Of a DNA stretch of 64,000 nt, positions 25,077 to 34,057 are shown piece by piece. Origin of the DNA: Domibacillus sp. DTU_2020_1001157_1_SI_ALB_TIR_016 (lineage in GTDB: Bacteria > Bacillota > Bacilli > Bacillales > Domibacillaceae); assembly GCF_032341995.1 (NCBI RefSeq), contig NZ_CP135439.1, positions 2,997,501 through 3,061,500 of the forward strand, in the 5' to 3' direction. Positions within the stretch are counted from its first letter, which is position 1. Each line of letters opens with the position of its first letter. The notes under the pieces are model-generated. The model searched no databases, was not told the DNA's origin, and worked only from the letters and a program-made list of their open reading frames with translations. The translations under genes and the position numbers were made by a program.

Positions 25077-26486
25077 CTAGCCTCTTTTCTCAGCCAAAGC
25101 GCGTTTTTCTTTTAACAAAAACGACAGCGGCAATGCTACTACAAGCGGAACGAGCGAGTATACAAACACATCCCCTGCTGCTATCGCAGAAGAAGCGTGA
25201 GCCTCTGTTCCTTCTCCTGCATAAATCGAAGAACGAAAAGCAAGCAGAGCTGAAAACAAAGCGATAGACAAAGAAGCAATCGACTGGCGTGCCCAGTTGT
25301 TGAGTGCAGAGGCATACCCGGCAATCTCCACTGGGATAGCGGACATGCCCGCATTGGTGATAGGCATATTACAAAGAGCGATTCCAAGATAGCGCACTGA
25401 TGTCCAGATGATGACATAAGCGATCGTTGTCTCGATATCCAAATTCCCCATCATATAACTGCCAATAATCATAATGACGAGGCCTGATAATATAAGAGGA
25501 GCCGGGCCTGTTTTGTCATACAGCCTGCCGGTTACCGGTGTAAACAGCGCCATCACAAGCGCACCGGGCATCATAATTAGTCCTGTTTCCAGGGCGCCAA
25601 ATCCAAGTGAGCTTTGCAGAAAAACCGGCACGAGAAATGCCCCTGCGTACAGCCCAATAGACAGAACGGCACTAAGCAAAAGACTGTAAGCATAACGGCG
25701 GTGCGTCAGCACTTCAAAGTTCAGCAGCGGAAACTGGATACGGAGCTCGCGCCGCACAAATAAAAACAGCAAAACGAGTGCGATTCCGGCAACGCCGAGC
25801 GTTTTTGCACTCGTGAACCCCCATGACTCCCCTTCAGCAAAAGCGGTTAAAAGAAGAATACTGCCGATAAAAGACAGAAGGAGCCCTGGCAGATCAAACG
25901 GCATTTTCGCTCCTGCATCAGTCCCGGGAATAAATACCGCAGCTGCCCAGATAGCTGCCGCTGCAATCGGAAGGTTTACATAAAACAGCGCCGGCCAGCC
26001 CGCGGCATCGATAAAAAAGCCGGCCAGTACCGGGCCAAGAGCCGGAGCAAGTACGGCAGATAAACTCCATAAGCTGATCCCGTATGCCTGTTTTTTTCTT
26101 TCAATCGTTTTATAAACAAGTGTCATCGTTGACGGCATAATCATTCCGCTGAATATCCCCTGTAGAATACGCAGCACAATCAAGCTTTCAATACTCCAGG
26201 CAAATACACTGATCAGTGAACAAACAAAAAAGCCAATGAGCGCAGCCAAATACACACGCTTAAAGCCAAAGCGCGCACCGAACCAGCCTGCTGCCGGCGC
26301 TACTGCTCCGGCTGCCAGCATAAATCCTGTTACCGTCCATTGTGCTGCCGGCAGATCCGCATGAAATTGATTCATAAACGCCGGGACAGCTACATTTACG
26401 GTAGAAGTATTCATCACAGCTAAAAAATTGCCGAAGAAAACCGCAAAAATAATCGACCAAAAGGCCGTCTCTTTTTTTCCTTCCAC
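25077..26486 (-). CDS. DHA2-family MFS multidrug exporter
   Basis: A 469-residue EmrB/QacA-type permease with about 14 membrane helices. Typical features are FLAVMNTSTVNVAVPAF in helix 1, the A-motif loop RFGFKRVYL, the antiporter motif C (SAVLAPALGPVLAGFF) in helix 5 and WPALFYVNLPIA in helix 6. Such proteins expel amphiphilic drugs in exchange for protons. No regulator is adjacent. Similar to the LmrB/YhcA group in B. subtilis. The exact substrate is unknown. Confidence 0.88.
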   Translation of the reverse strand: MEGKKETAFWSIIFAVFFGNFLAVMNTSTVNVAVPAFMNQFHADLPAAQWTVTGFMLAAGAVAPAAGWFGARFGFKRVYLAALIGFFVCSLISVFAWSIESLIVLRILQGIFSGMIMPSTMTLVYKTIERKKQAYGISLWSLSAVLAPALGPVLAGFFIDAAGWPALFYVNLPIAAAAIWAAAVFIPGTDAGAKMPFDLPGLLLSFIGSILLLTAFAEGESWGFTSAKTLGVAGIALVLLFLFVRRELRIQFPLLNFEVLTHRRYAYSLLLSAVLSIGLYAGAFLVPVFLQSSLGFGALETGLIMMPGALVMALFTPVTGRLYDKTGPAPLILSGLVIMIIGSYMMGNLDIETTIAYVIIWTSVRYLGIALCNMPITNAGMSAIPVEIAGYASALNNWARQSIASLSIALFSALLAFRSSIYAGEGTEAHASSAIAAGDVFVYSLVPLVVALPLSFLLKEKRALAEKRG

Positions 26487-26651
26487 GTTTTTACACCCAA
26501 TTTCTATTTATTCTGTTCCACTATTATAACAAAAAACTTCGTGTCACGAAATGTTAGGCGGGCTTTTCCTTCTCTGCATTAGCTCAGCGCGGCCCGCTTT
26601 TTGGAAAAGAATGTGCTACACTAAGAAAAAAGCGGAAAGGACGCGGCCAGA

Positions 26652-26876
26652 ATGCTGAAGCGATTTGTTTTTGTCGTTCCTGTTATGGTGATTGTTTTTT
26701 CCATTGCCACCTGGATGTTAAACAAGGATTATACGATGATTGCACGTGATACCCGCCTGCTTATTTCAGCGGGAGCGGCCCTTTTCTCCGGTATGATTTC
26801 ATTTTGCTTACTAAAAGGTGATGCAGAAGAGCTAGCTGCTGCCCACCGGGATCGCCAAAACAGAAGGAAAAAGTAA
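26652..26876 (+). CDS. Small two-helix membrane protein
   Basis: A 74-residue protein with two membrane segments (~4-22 and 37-56), a short loop and a basic charged tail (AAAHRDRQNRRKK). AAAGGA precedes the start. I do not recognise the family. It is isolated between convergent neighbours and has its own terminator, which supports a real gene. Confidence 0.6.
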   Translation: MLKRFVFVVPVMVIVFSIATWMLNKDYTMIARDTRLLISAGAALFSGMISFCLLKGDAEELAAAHRDRQNRRKK

Positions 26877-26913
26877 AAAACGCTTGTCTCGATTGAGACA
26901 AGCGTTTTTCTTT
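26874..26913. terminator. Bidirectional terminator
   Basis: A perfect AAACGCTTGTCTC / GAGACAAGCGTTT stem with a 4-nt loop and flanking A and T runs. It serves the small membrane gene and the convergent maeN. Confidence 0.92.
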
Positions 26914-26915
26914 TC

Positions 26916-28250
26916 TTAACCAAACATTTTCATTAGCAATGTCGCTAAAATAACCGTAGAGGCGCCGCCTAAGCGTGTTGCTACCTGCGCGAACGGCATC
27001 AGTGACATACGATTTGAAGCTGAGAGAATCGCGACGTCACCCGTTCCGCCAAGACCGCTGTGGCAGCCTGTTACGATTGCTGCATCAATTGGATGCATTT
27101 TCATGAACTTTCCGACAAAGTAGCCTGTCGCAACCATTGAAATGACAACGGCTGCACATACGATCACGTAAGCCGGTGTTACAATTTTCACTACATCCTC
27201 AAGCGGAATGTACAGCATGCCAAGACCGACCATTAAAGGCCATGTTAAGCTTGTTGAAACGAATTTGTACAAGTGATAAGCGCCTTGTTCCATTCGTGCC
27301 GGCATAACCTGAAAGATTTTTACTAACGTTGCCCCGACAATCATCAATACAGGTCCCGGAATACCAAGGAACAAGTGGGCAAAGCTTCCGAAGATAAAGA
27401 AACTGCAGGCAATTAACAGTCCCGCACCCATTAACGAGAAATCAACTGGTTTGTTAATCGTTGTTTCTGAGGAGATCTGGTCCCCTTCTTTTGATTTAAC
27501 AAGGACACCGTTTCCTGTTAATTCAGGTTTTTTCTCTCCAAGACGCATCATAAGACCGGCACATACAACGGCGACGATATTTCCGATTACTGCTGCAGGG
27601 ATCATTTGAGAAACAAATGATTCAGCTGCACCGCCAGAAATTTGCGCGTAAGCAAGCGACAACGGCAGAATACCTTCGCCAATACCACCGCCAATAATTG
27701 GCACAACAATGTAAAAGAACGTATGCTTAATGCTGTAGCCAAACAGCATGCCGACAAGGCAGCCTGCCACAACAGATGCCAGCGTCCCTAATACAAGCGG
27801 GATAAACATGCGTGTAAACCCTTGGATCAATACTTTGCGGTTCATCCCAAGAATACTTCCGGCAACAAGCACCGAAATATATAAATATAAAAAGTTCGAT
27901 GTTTTCATAAGCGTTGTAACAGCTTCTGTTGCGCTAGGGTTAATTAAATCAAAGAAAACTAAAATAGATGGAACAAGAAGTGCTAAAATGGCTGGACCGC
28001 CAATGTCTTTTAAAATGGGAATTTTCATTCCAAGATCGCCCATCAGCATACCCATAATCATAATAACGGCAAACCCGCCAATCATGTCCGGCGGCAGCTG
28101 ATTGTATACAGACGCTGCATAAATCACAGTAGCCAGCACCACATAAAGCGGCAGTGGAACTGGTCCTACAGTAATACTATTTAATTTTTGAAAAAAAGAT
28201 GGCTTTTGCTCGTTTGAAGGAAACGTTTCCAATTTTCGTTCTGCTCCCAT
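26916..28250 (-). CDS. maeN: 2-hydroxycarboxylate transporter, malate-type (MaeN/CimH)
   Basis: A 444-residue member of the 2HCT family with ~11 membrane helices. The two re-entrant loop signatures are intact: GGGIGEGILPLSLAY and GCHSGLGGTGDVAIL with a conserved Arg nearby (SASNRMSL, RLGG). The family imports malate, citrate or related acids with Na+ or H+. The neighbouring MalK/MalR-type two-component system is the known activator of B. subtilis maeN, so I prefer MaeN over CimH. A terminator separates it from malR, so it has its own promoter. Confidence 0.85.
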   Translation of the reverse strand: MGAERKLETFPSNEQKPSFFQKLNSITVGPVPLPLYVVLATVIYAASVYNQLPPDMIGGFAVIMIMGMLMGDLGMKIPILKDIGGPAILALLVPSILVFFDLINPSATEAVTTLMKTSNFLYLYISVLVAGSILGMNRKVLIQGFTRMFIPLVLGTLASVVAGCLVGMLFGYSIKHTFFYIVVPIIGGGIGEGILPLSLAYAQISGGAAESFVSQMIPAAVIGNIVAVVCAGLMMRLGEKKPELTGNGVLVKSKEGDQISSETTINKPVDFSLMGAGLLIACSFFIFGSFAHLFLGIPGPVLMIVGATLVKIFQVMPARMEQGAYHLYKFVSTSLTWPLMVGLGMLYIPLEDVVKIVTPAYVIVCAAVVISMVATGYFVGKFMKMHPIDAAIVTGCHSGLGGTGDVAILSASNRMSLMPFAQVATRLGGASTVILATLLMKMFG

Positions 28251-28341
28251 GGTGATAACCTCCTGTTTGTTTCTTGCTTCATCTTATCCGGAATTAAAGC
28301 GTTATCATATATTATTTATTTTTTTAAATTGTTTTTTAATT

Positions 28342-28371
28342 AAAAAAAGTAAGCAGTTTCAAACTGCTTAC
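28342..28371 (-). terminator. Terminator of the malKR operon
   Basis: On the minus strand GTAAGCAGTTT and AAACTGCTTAC form a hairpin followed by seven T. It overlaps the last codon of malR. Confidence 0.85.
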
Positions 28372-29072
28372 AGAAAGTTTTTCATTATATACTCCTTGGA
28401 AAGGTTGCGTGTATGCTGATAAACCGGGCGTCCTACCGTGCCATAAACCACCCTTACATCAAGCACTTCGATATCTGCGAGAAACTTTAAATACTTGCGT
28501 GCAGACACACCGGAAATGCCAACTCTTTTAACAATGTCTTCTGTTGAAAAAGCATCCTCTATTTTTTGAATCTCTTCCCACACTTGATTGAGTGTAGCTT
28601 TCGTCAGCCCTTTTGGAATATCCTTCGGCATATCCTGTTCTCCCCTGCCAAGCAGCTGGCGGTCCAATTCTTCCTGGCTGACCTGGCGGGATTGTGTCAT
28701 AAATGCTCGTTTATCACGATATTCTTTTAATGCTTCTTCAAACCGGTCAAATTGAAACGGCTTAATTAAATAATCGACTGCGCCATAGCGAATCGCTTTT
28801 TGTACCCGTTCCATATCGGAAGCAGCAGATATGACGATTACATCTATTTCTTTTTCCTTTTCCCTTACATACGTAAGCAATGATAATCCGTGTGGACCCG
28901 GCATGAAAATATCGAGCAGAATAAGATCAATTTCCTGGTTTTCTATAACCGAAATAGCTTCTTCCACGGTTCCAGCCGATGCGGCCAGTGAAAACCCGCT
29001 GATGCTTTCTACATACTTTGCGTGCAGAGCAGCCACCCGCTGTTCGTCTTCTACTAATAAAACGCGTATCAT
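28368..29072 (-). CDS. malR: MalR-like CitB-family response regulator
   Basis: A 234-residue regulator. The receiver domain (LLVEDEQRVAAL; phospho-Asp in LILLDIFMPGPHG; Lys in YLIKPFQFDRFEEAL) is followed by a linker and a CitB-type helix-turn-helix (FSTEDIVKRVGISGVSARKYLKFL). Its start overlaps the malK stop by 4 bp. In B. subtilis MalR activates maeN, the next gene downstream here, in response to malate. Confidence 0.86.
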   Translation of the reverse strand: MIRVLLVEDEQRVAALHAKYVESISGFSLAASAGTVEEAISVIENQEIDLILLDIFMPGPHGLSLLTYVREKEKEIDVIVISAASDMERVQKAIRYGAVDYLIKPFQFDRFEEALKEYRDKRAFMTQSRQVSQEELDRQLLGRGEQDMPKDIPKGLTKATLNQVWEEIQKIEDAFSTEDIVKRVGISGVSARKYLKFLADIEVLDVRVVYGTVGRPVYQHTRNLSKEYIMKNFL

Positions 29073-30646
29073 GCTTTCCTTTCCTCTCCTTTCTCCTGGA
29101 ATGGTATATAAACGGTTAATTTTGTTCCTTTGCCTGATTCTGATAACAAATCAAACTCACCGTCCCGCTGGGCAAGAATATCTTGCACTAGTGACAGCCC
29201 AATCCCACGGCCGGTTCCTTTCGTCGAAAACCCTTTTTGAAATAAGAGATGCTGTTTTTCTTCTTCAATGCCGGTACCGGAGTCGGCGACTTCGACTGTT
29301 AGAATATCATCTCCATAGCTGAACGCAACATGAATGATTTTTTTCCGGCTTTTTTGTACCGCGTCGATCGCATTATCAATTAAATTGCCAACGACCGTAA
29401 TCAAATCATGTGTAAGCGCTGGATCTTCCGGCTGCGGAATCGGAAAATCGCTTTTCAGGTGCAAAGAAGCACCTGATTCACGCGCATAGCTTAGCTTGCC
29501 GACGAGAAAGCCGGCCAGTACCGGATCTTTTATTTTTTCTGTCATCATTTGAATCTCATTGCTTTTAAAATCAACCGTCTCTTGAATAAACAAGGCAAGC
29601 TCCTCATACGACTTCATTTGAACCATTCCCAGGATTACATGAAGCTTGTTCATGAATTCATGTGTCTGCGCCCGAAGTGCGTCTGCGTATAAACGAACCC
29701 CTGTCAGCTGCTCAGCCAGCAGTTTCACTTCTGTTTTATCACGGTATGTAGCAACTGCTCCGGCAAGCATTCCATCCACGTGAATCGGTACGCTGTTTAC
29801 GAGAAGCTCAACCCCGTCGATCCGCTGCTCCTTGTCAATTTCCTGCTGCTCTGTTTCCATTACGCGCTGCAGAGAATGAAGAGGAATCGATTCTGTTTTC
29901 CCCTCTTTAAAAAGGGACATGGCTGCCCTGTTCATGAGCGTAATCGTCGAATCGCGGTCCACTGCGATAATGCCTTCATGCACGGATTGAAGGATGGCAT
30001 CACGTTCTTCAACGAGCCGGGCAATCGCAAAAGGCTCCAGGCCAAGCAGCACTTTTTTGATGTAACGAGCCAGCAGTACAGCGCCGAGAACACCAGCCAA
30101 AATACCAGCAGCTGTTCCTGCCAGAATATTGTTTCGGCTGCTGGCAACCGCATTTTGAACACTTTCCAATGAAATACCGACGGCCACTGCCCCAACTTGT
30201 TTTCCACCTGGATCGAAGACAGGGGTAAAAGAGCGGACAGAGGGTCCCAGTGTCCCTTCAGCTATAGACACATATTCCTCACCAGCGAGTACATGTTCCT
30301 CATCGCCGCCAGTAAAGGGCTGGCCGATTTTGTCAGGGTTTGGATGCGACTTGCGTACCCCATTCATATCCATGACAACAACAAACTGAACACCGGTTTC
30401 CCTGCGGATATCGCTAGCAAAGTCCTGAATGTCCTCTTCGCTTCGTGCGCCTGTAAGCGCCTGAGCAACAAGCGGCGTATGCGCCACCATGCGCGATGCA
30501 CTTTGCGCTTTTTCTGCTTGTCCTGCTTCAACGGAATCGGTAACGGTTTTTGTAACTAAAATATCTGTGACAAGCAGAGAAAAAGCAACGACTGCACAAA
30601 CAAAAGCAATAATAACGGTCTGCAGCTTCCATCTCCCTTTTCTCAT
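29069..30646 (-). CDS. malK: MalK-like CitA/DcuS-family sensor kinase
   Basis: A 525-residue membrane kinase. It has a first helix (~13-33), an extracytoplasmic PDC/CACHE-type sensor (~34-170, with RETGVQFVVVMDMNGVRKSHPNPDKIG, the dicarboxylate-sensor signature), and a second helix (~172-192). A PAS domain (~215-315) is followed by the phosphoacceptor box RAQTHEFMNKLHVILG and an ATPase domain (NLIDNAIDAV, GRGIGLSLV). It probably senses malate or other C4-dicarboxylates outside the cell. It overlaps the upstream BASS transporter gene by 4 bp and malR by 4 bp. Confidence 0.88.
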   Translation of the reverse strand: MRKGRWKLQTVIIAFVCAVVAFSLLVTDILVTKTVTDSVEAGQAEKAQSASRMVAHTPLVAQALTGARSEEDIQDFASDIRRETGVQFVVVMDMNGVRKSHPNPDKIGQPFTGGDEEHVLAGEEYVSIAEGTLGPSVRSFTPVFDPGGKQVGAVAVGISLESVQNAVASSRNNILAGTAAGILAGVLGAVLLARYIKKVLLGLEPFAIARLVEERDAILQSVHEGIIAVDRDSTITLMNRAAMSLFKEGKTESIPLHSLQRVMETEQQEIDKEQRIDGVELLVNSVPIHVDGMLAGAVATYRDKTEVKLLAEQLTGVRLYADALRAQTHEFMNKLHVILGMVQMKSYEELALFIQETVDFKSNEIQMMTEKIKDPVLAGFLVGKLSYARESGASLHLKSDFPIPQPEDPALTHDLITVVGNLIDNAIDAVQKSRKKIIHVAFSYGDDILTVEVADSGTGIEEEKQHLLFQKGFSTKGTGRGIGLSLVQDILAQRDGEFDLLSESGKGTKLTVYIPFQEKGEERKA

Positions 30647-31593
30647 GCCCTGACCTCCCTAGGGTACACTCTTTTAAGCAGAAACCCATGAAATGCCGCG
30701 AGCATTTGCTGAAAGAGCATGCATACTACAACCGGCACTGCTGCCTGCGGCGGAAAAAAGTTAACGGCGATGACGGCACCTGCGCTGATGTTGCGCATAC
30801 CGCCTGTGTAAATAAGCGTCACAACGGTTTCATGCGGCTGTCTGCACGCCACGGCAAGGGCCCAGGAAAGCAGATAGCCGCACAACACGACAAATAAAAT
30901 AGCCGTGAGAATCTGAACAAATTTCAAATCAATATCACGTAAATAAGGGGCGACCACAGCACTGTTAATCGCAATAACGAGTGGAAGCGACAACTTTGAA
31001 AAAGGCGACAGCGTCTGGCTGATCCGGCTTGCTTTTTCTGATTTTACCCACTCGTTCACGAGCATGCCAAGCAAAGACGGCAGTACAATCATCCAAAACA
31101 GCCCGCTCATCATCTCGAAAACATCCATTTCCACTTTACTCCCGGCCAGCACAGACATGCTGAACGGCACGACAATGGGTGACAGAATCGTATCAAGTAA
31201 AATAATCACAAGCGCAAGCGGTACGCTGCCCCGGTACATCGTTACCCAGATCACACTTGTAATTCCAGTCGGAATCACAAGCGCCAGTGTAAAGCCTGTA
31301 ACAATCAGCGGATCATCAGGAAATAAAAGATGTCCAGCCGTCCAGGCAAACAGCGGCGTAATCATGTGAAGAATCACAAGCGCAAGAAAAACAGGAAACG
31401 GATGAGTCATCGTATGATGCAGCATCCGAAAATTTGAATTTAAACTGCCGGTAAACGTCATAAAAGCAAAGACCCATGGCACAATAAAAACCCATGAGTG
31501 AATCCATTCCGCTAATAAAACGCCGGCAAGAACACTCACAGGTGTTAAAAGCGGCATCCACCGCGTTAAAAATATGTTCACTGCTCGAAGCAT
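30643..31593 (-). CDS. BASS-family (bile acid:sodium symporter-like) transporter
   Basis: The start is the ATG at 31593 (MLRAVNIFLTRW), with ATGGAG 11 bp upstream. The ATG at 31608 has no site. A 316-residue protein with ~9-10 membrane helices and the family motifs FTGSLNSNFRML, LALVIPTGITSVIWV and YTGGMRNISAGAVIAVNFFP. BASS proteins import organic anions with Na+. Here the gene is first in a tightly coupled BASS-malK-malR operon, which suggests it carries, or helps sense, an organic acid of the same type. Confidence 0.82.
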   Translation of the reverse strand: MLRAVNIFLTRWMPLLTPVSVLAGVLLAEWIHSWVFIVPWVFAFMTFTGSLNSNFRMLHHTMTHPFPVFLALVILHMITPLFAWTAGHLLFPDDPLIVTGFTLALVIPTGITSVIWVTMYRGSVPLALVIILLDTILSPIVVPFSMSVLAGSKVEMDVFEMMSGLFWMIVLPSLLGMLVNEWVKSEKASRISQTLSPFSKLSLPLVIAINSAVVAPYLRDIDLKFVQILTAILFVVLCGYLLSWALAVACRQPHETVVTLIYTGGMRNISAGAVIAVNFFPPQAAVPVVVCMLFQQMLAAFHGFLLKRVYPREVRA

Positions 31594-31660
31594 ACAAAGG
31601 AACTCCATTCTTTTTGTTTGCTTCTATTGTATCATTATGAAAAGAATTCGGCGCATCCGG

Positions 31661-32335
31661 TTATGCCAGCTTATAACGGTTGATAGGCCGGCCAATCACG
31701 CCGTATTGAATATCAATTTTTACCTTTCCGCTTTTCTCTAAATAATCTAAGTAGCGGCGCACGGTAACCCGGGCAGCACCGACTCCTTCCGCGACTTCTT
31801 CCGCTGACAAAGGCTTGTCCGTTTTCTGCAGGTGCGAAACAATTTTTTGCAATGTAACAGCATTCAGCCCTTTCGGAAGCTGCTCCGCTTCATCCGGTCC
31901 GCCTGCTTTTTGAAACAAAAGGCTGTCAAGCTCTTCCTGGCTGATTCTTCCTTTTTCACTTAATCGATTTTGAACAGATTGATAATGTTCAAGCGCCTGC
32001 TTCATCCGCTCAAATTTAAACGGCTTCATAATATAATCAAACGCGCCATGCTGGATCACCTGGCGGACGGTATCTATATCACTTGCGGCCGTGATCACGA
32101 TTACGTCTACTTGAATGCTTTCCTGCCGCAGTAAATGAAGCGTCTCAAGCCCGCCCATTAACGGCATATATAAATCAATAATAATAAGATCTGGAGACAA
32201 GCGGCGGATCAGCTCCATTCCTTCTCTCCCGTTGCCCGCAATGCCGATTACCTCAAATCCGTCTACTTTGTTGATAAACTCCTTGTTTACTTCTTGAACC
32301 ATTAAATCATCTTCAATAAGCAGCACCTTGATCAA
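31661..32335 (-). CDS. dctR: DctR-like CitB-family response regulator
   Basis: A 224-residue regulator with a receiver domain (LLIEDDLMVQEVN; phospho-Asp in LIIIDLYMPLMGG; Lys in YIMKPFKFERMKQAL) and a C-terminal winged helix (LSAEEVAEGVGAARVTVRRYLDYL). The start overlaps dctS by 4 bp. The arrangement dctR-dctS beside dctB and dctP matches the B. subtilis fumarate/succinate uptake locus (ydbE-H). Confidence 0.87.
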   Translation of the reverse strand: MIKVLLIEDDLMVQEVNKEFINKVDGFEVIGIAGNGREGMELIRRLSPDLIIIDLYMPLMGGLETLHLLRQESIQVDVIVITAASDIDTVRQVIQHGAFDYIMKPFKFERMKQALEHYQSVQNRLSEKGRISQEELDSLLFQKAGGPDEAEQLPKGLNAVTLQKIVSHLQKTDKPLSAEEVAEGVGAARVTVRRYLDYLEKSGKVKIDIQYGVIGRPINRYKLA

Positions 32336-33936
32336 ATTTCATTCCCCCTATCCTTTTTTGGCTTCATTGGAAATACAAGAGAAAAGGTTGTTCCTTCACC
32401 CGGCGCAGACTCAATATGAATGCGCCCACTTCCTTTGGCAATGATTTCGCTCACTAAATGCAGGCCAATCCCTCTTCCTGTATACGCTTTCGTTGAAAAG
32501 CCCTGTTTAAAGATGAATGGCTGATCTTCTTCCTTGATCCCCGACCCGTTGTCTTCAACTAAAAGCGAAACAATATCACTTGTTTGCTGAATACTTACAT
32601 AAATTTCATTGTCTTCTTTAGGATCTTCAAACGAGTCAAAAGCATTTTCAATCAAATTGCCAAGTATGAGTACAAAATCATGATGATCCATGTGGGGCGG
32701 AAACGTATGCAGTGAGCTGTTTCGGTCAATGGTCACCTGAACCCCAAGTTCTTTTCCCCGGCTTACTTTGCTGAGCAGAAGCCCCGATACGCTGTCATCG
32801 CGGATGTTCTTTGTTAAAAAGCGGGTTAATTCTTCCTGCTCCTCCGATACTTGAAACACATATTCCAGCGCTTTTTCCCGGTTCCCGAGCTGAATCAAGC
32901 CGGCAATCGTGTGAAGCTTGTTCATATGCTCATGGTTTTGCACACGGAGGGCACTCACAAAAGCCTTCACTCCGGTCAGCTCTTCCGCAAGCTTTGTAAC
33001 CTGTGTTCGATCCTGGAAGATGGCAATGGCCCCAACGGTAACGTTTTTTACCCGAATGGGAATCCGATTGGAGACAATGACTCTATCGTTTATATGCAGC
33101 TGCTTATTTAAAATGGGACGGTCCAACATAAGAATTTCCGGCAAGTAGGTATCTGGAAGCACGTCCCTGATCTTGCGGCCAATCACTTCTCCACTGATAC
33201 CAAGCATTTCTTTTGCTTTGTGATTAAAGATGGTAATCTGTTCATCCCTGTCAATGGCGATGATTCCTTCATGCATCGCATTGAATGCTTCGGTTCTTTC
33301 TACAACGAGCTGCGCAATTTCATGCGGTTCAAGCTGAAACATTTGCCGCTTGATGTCCCTTGCCATCATATACGCTCCCCACAGGGCAATAAACAATGCG
33401 ATACCAGTCGCAATGAATATCTCTTTTTTTACAGACAGCAGCATATCTACAATTTCCGGCAGTTTGTATCCTGCGATTACAACGCCAACTTGATTGTGTG
33501 ATGCATCCATGATTGGCACAAAGGCCCGGATCATCGTACCCGTTTCACCTTTTCCTCTGGATACATATGCATGCTCGGCAAAAGCTGGCCCTTCATCTTC
33601 CCCTTCCGATACCTTACCAATCTGGCTGTTGATCGGATGAGTAAGCCTGATACGGTTCATGTTTAAAATAACGATATAATCCGCTCCATTAATTACCCGC
33701 AGTTCTTCCACTGCCTCCACCGCTTCTTCCGTGACACTGCCCGACGAAGCGAGTTCGCCCGGTACACCAGGCAGTTCAGCGACTGTGCGTGCCGTTAAAA
33801 TGGCCCGGTCCCGCAGCTCGCTCTCTCTTGTCTGAAGATAATTGCCGGTTAGGGCAATGCCAAGTGCAAAAAAAGAGAAAAGGAGTATAAATATGATCAG
33901 CCCTGTTATTTTCCACTGAATTGGAATACGTACCAT
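32332..33936 (-). CDS. dctS: DctS-like CitA/DcuS-family sensor kinase
   Basis: A 534-residue membrane kinase. A first helix (~10-32) is followed by a PDC-type sensor (~33-170, with INGADYIVILNMNRIRLTHPINSQIG), a second helix (~173-193) and PAS (~218-315). The phosphoacceptor box is RVQNHEHMNKLHTIAGL, with an ATPase domain (NLIENAFDSF, YTGRGIGLHLVSEI). It senses C4-dicarboxylates in the family. It is closely similar in layout to the neighbouring MalK, so the two systems are likely ancient duplicates. It is divergent from dctB. Confidence 0.88.
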   Translation of the reverse strand: MVRIPIQWKITGLIIFILLFSFFALGIALTGNYLQTRESELRDRAILTARTVAELPGVPGELASSGSVTEEAVEAVEELRVINGADYIVILNMNRIRLTHPINSQIGKVSEGEDEGPAFAEHAYVSRGKGETGTMIRAFVPIMDASHNQVGVVIAGYKLPEIVDMLLSVKKEIFIATGIALFIALWGAYMMARDIKRQMFQLEPHEIAQLVVERTEAFNAMHEGIIAIDRDEQITIFNHKAKEMLGISGEVIGRKIRDVLPDTYLPEILMLDRPILNKQLHINDRVIVSNRIPIRVKNVTVGAIAIFQDRTQVTKLAEELTGVKAFVSALRVQNHEHMNKLHTIAGLIQLGNREKALEYVFQVSEEQEELTRFLTKNIRDDSVSGLLLSKVSRGKELGVQVTIDRNSSLHTFPPHMDHHDFVLILGNLIENAFDSFEDPKEDNEIYVSIQQTSDIVSLLVEDNGSGIKEEDQPFIFKQGFSTKAYTGRGIGLHLVSEIIAKGSGRIHIESAPGEGTTFSLVFPMKPKKDRGNEI

Positions 33937-34057
33937 TCATAACGCCGCCATTCTAAAAGATTCTCGTGTATATGTATTTTACCATGTTAAAGAAAACAAG
34001 CCGGACGGTCAAAACGTGATATGATAAGAAAAAAGATGTTTAAAACAGGTGGTGCCT

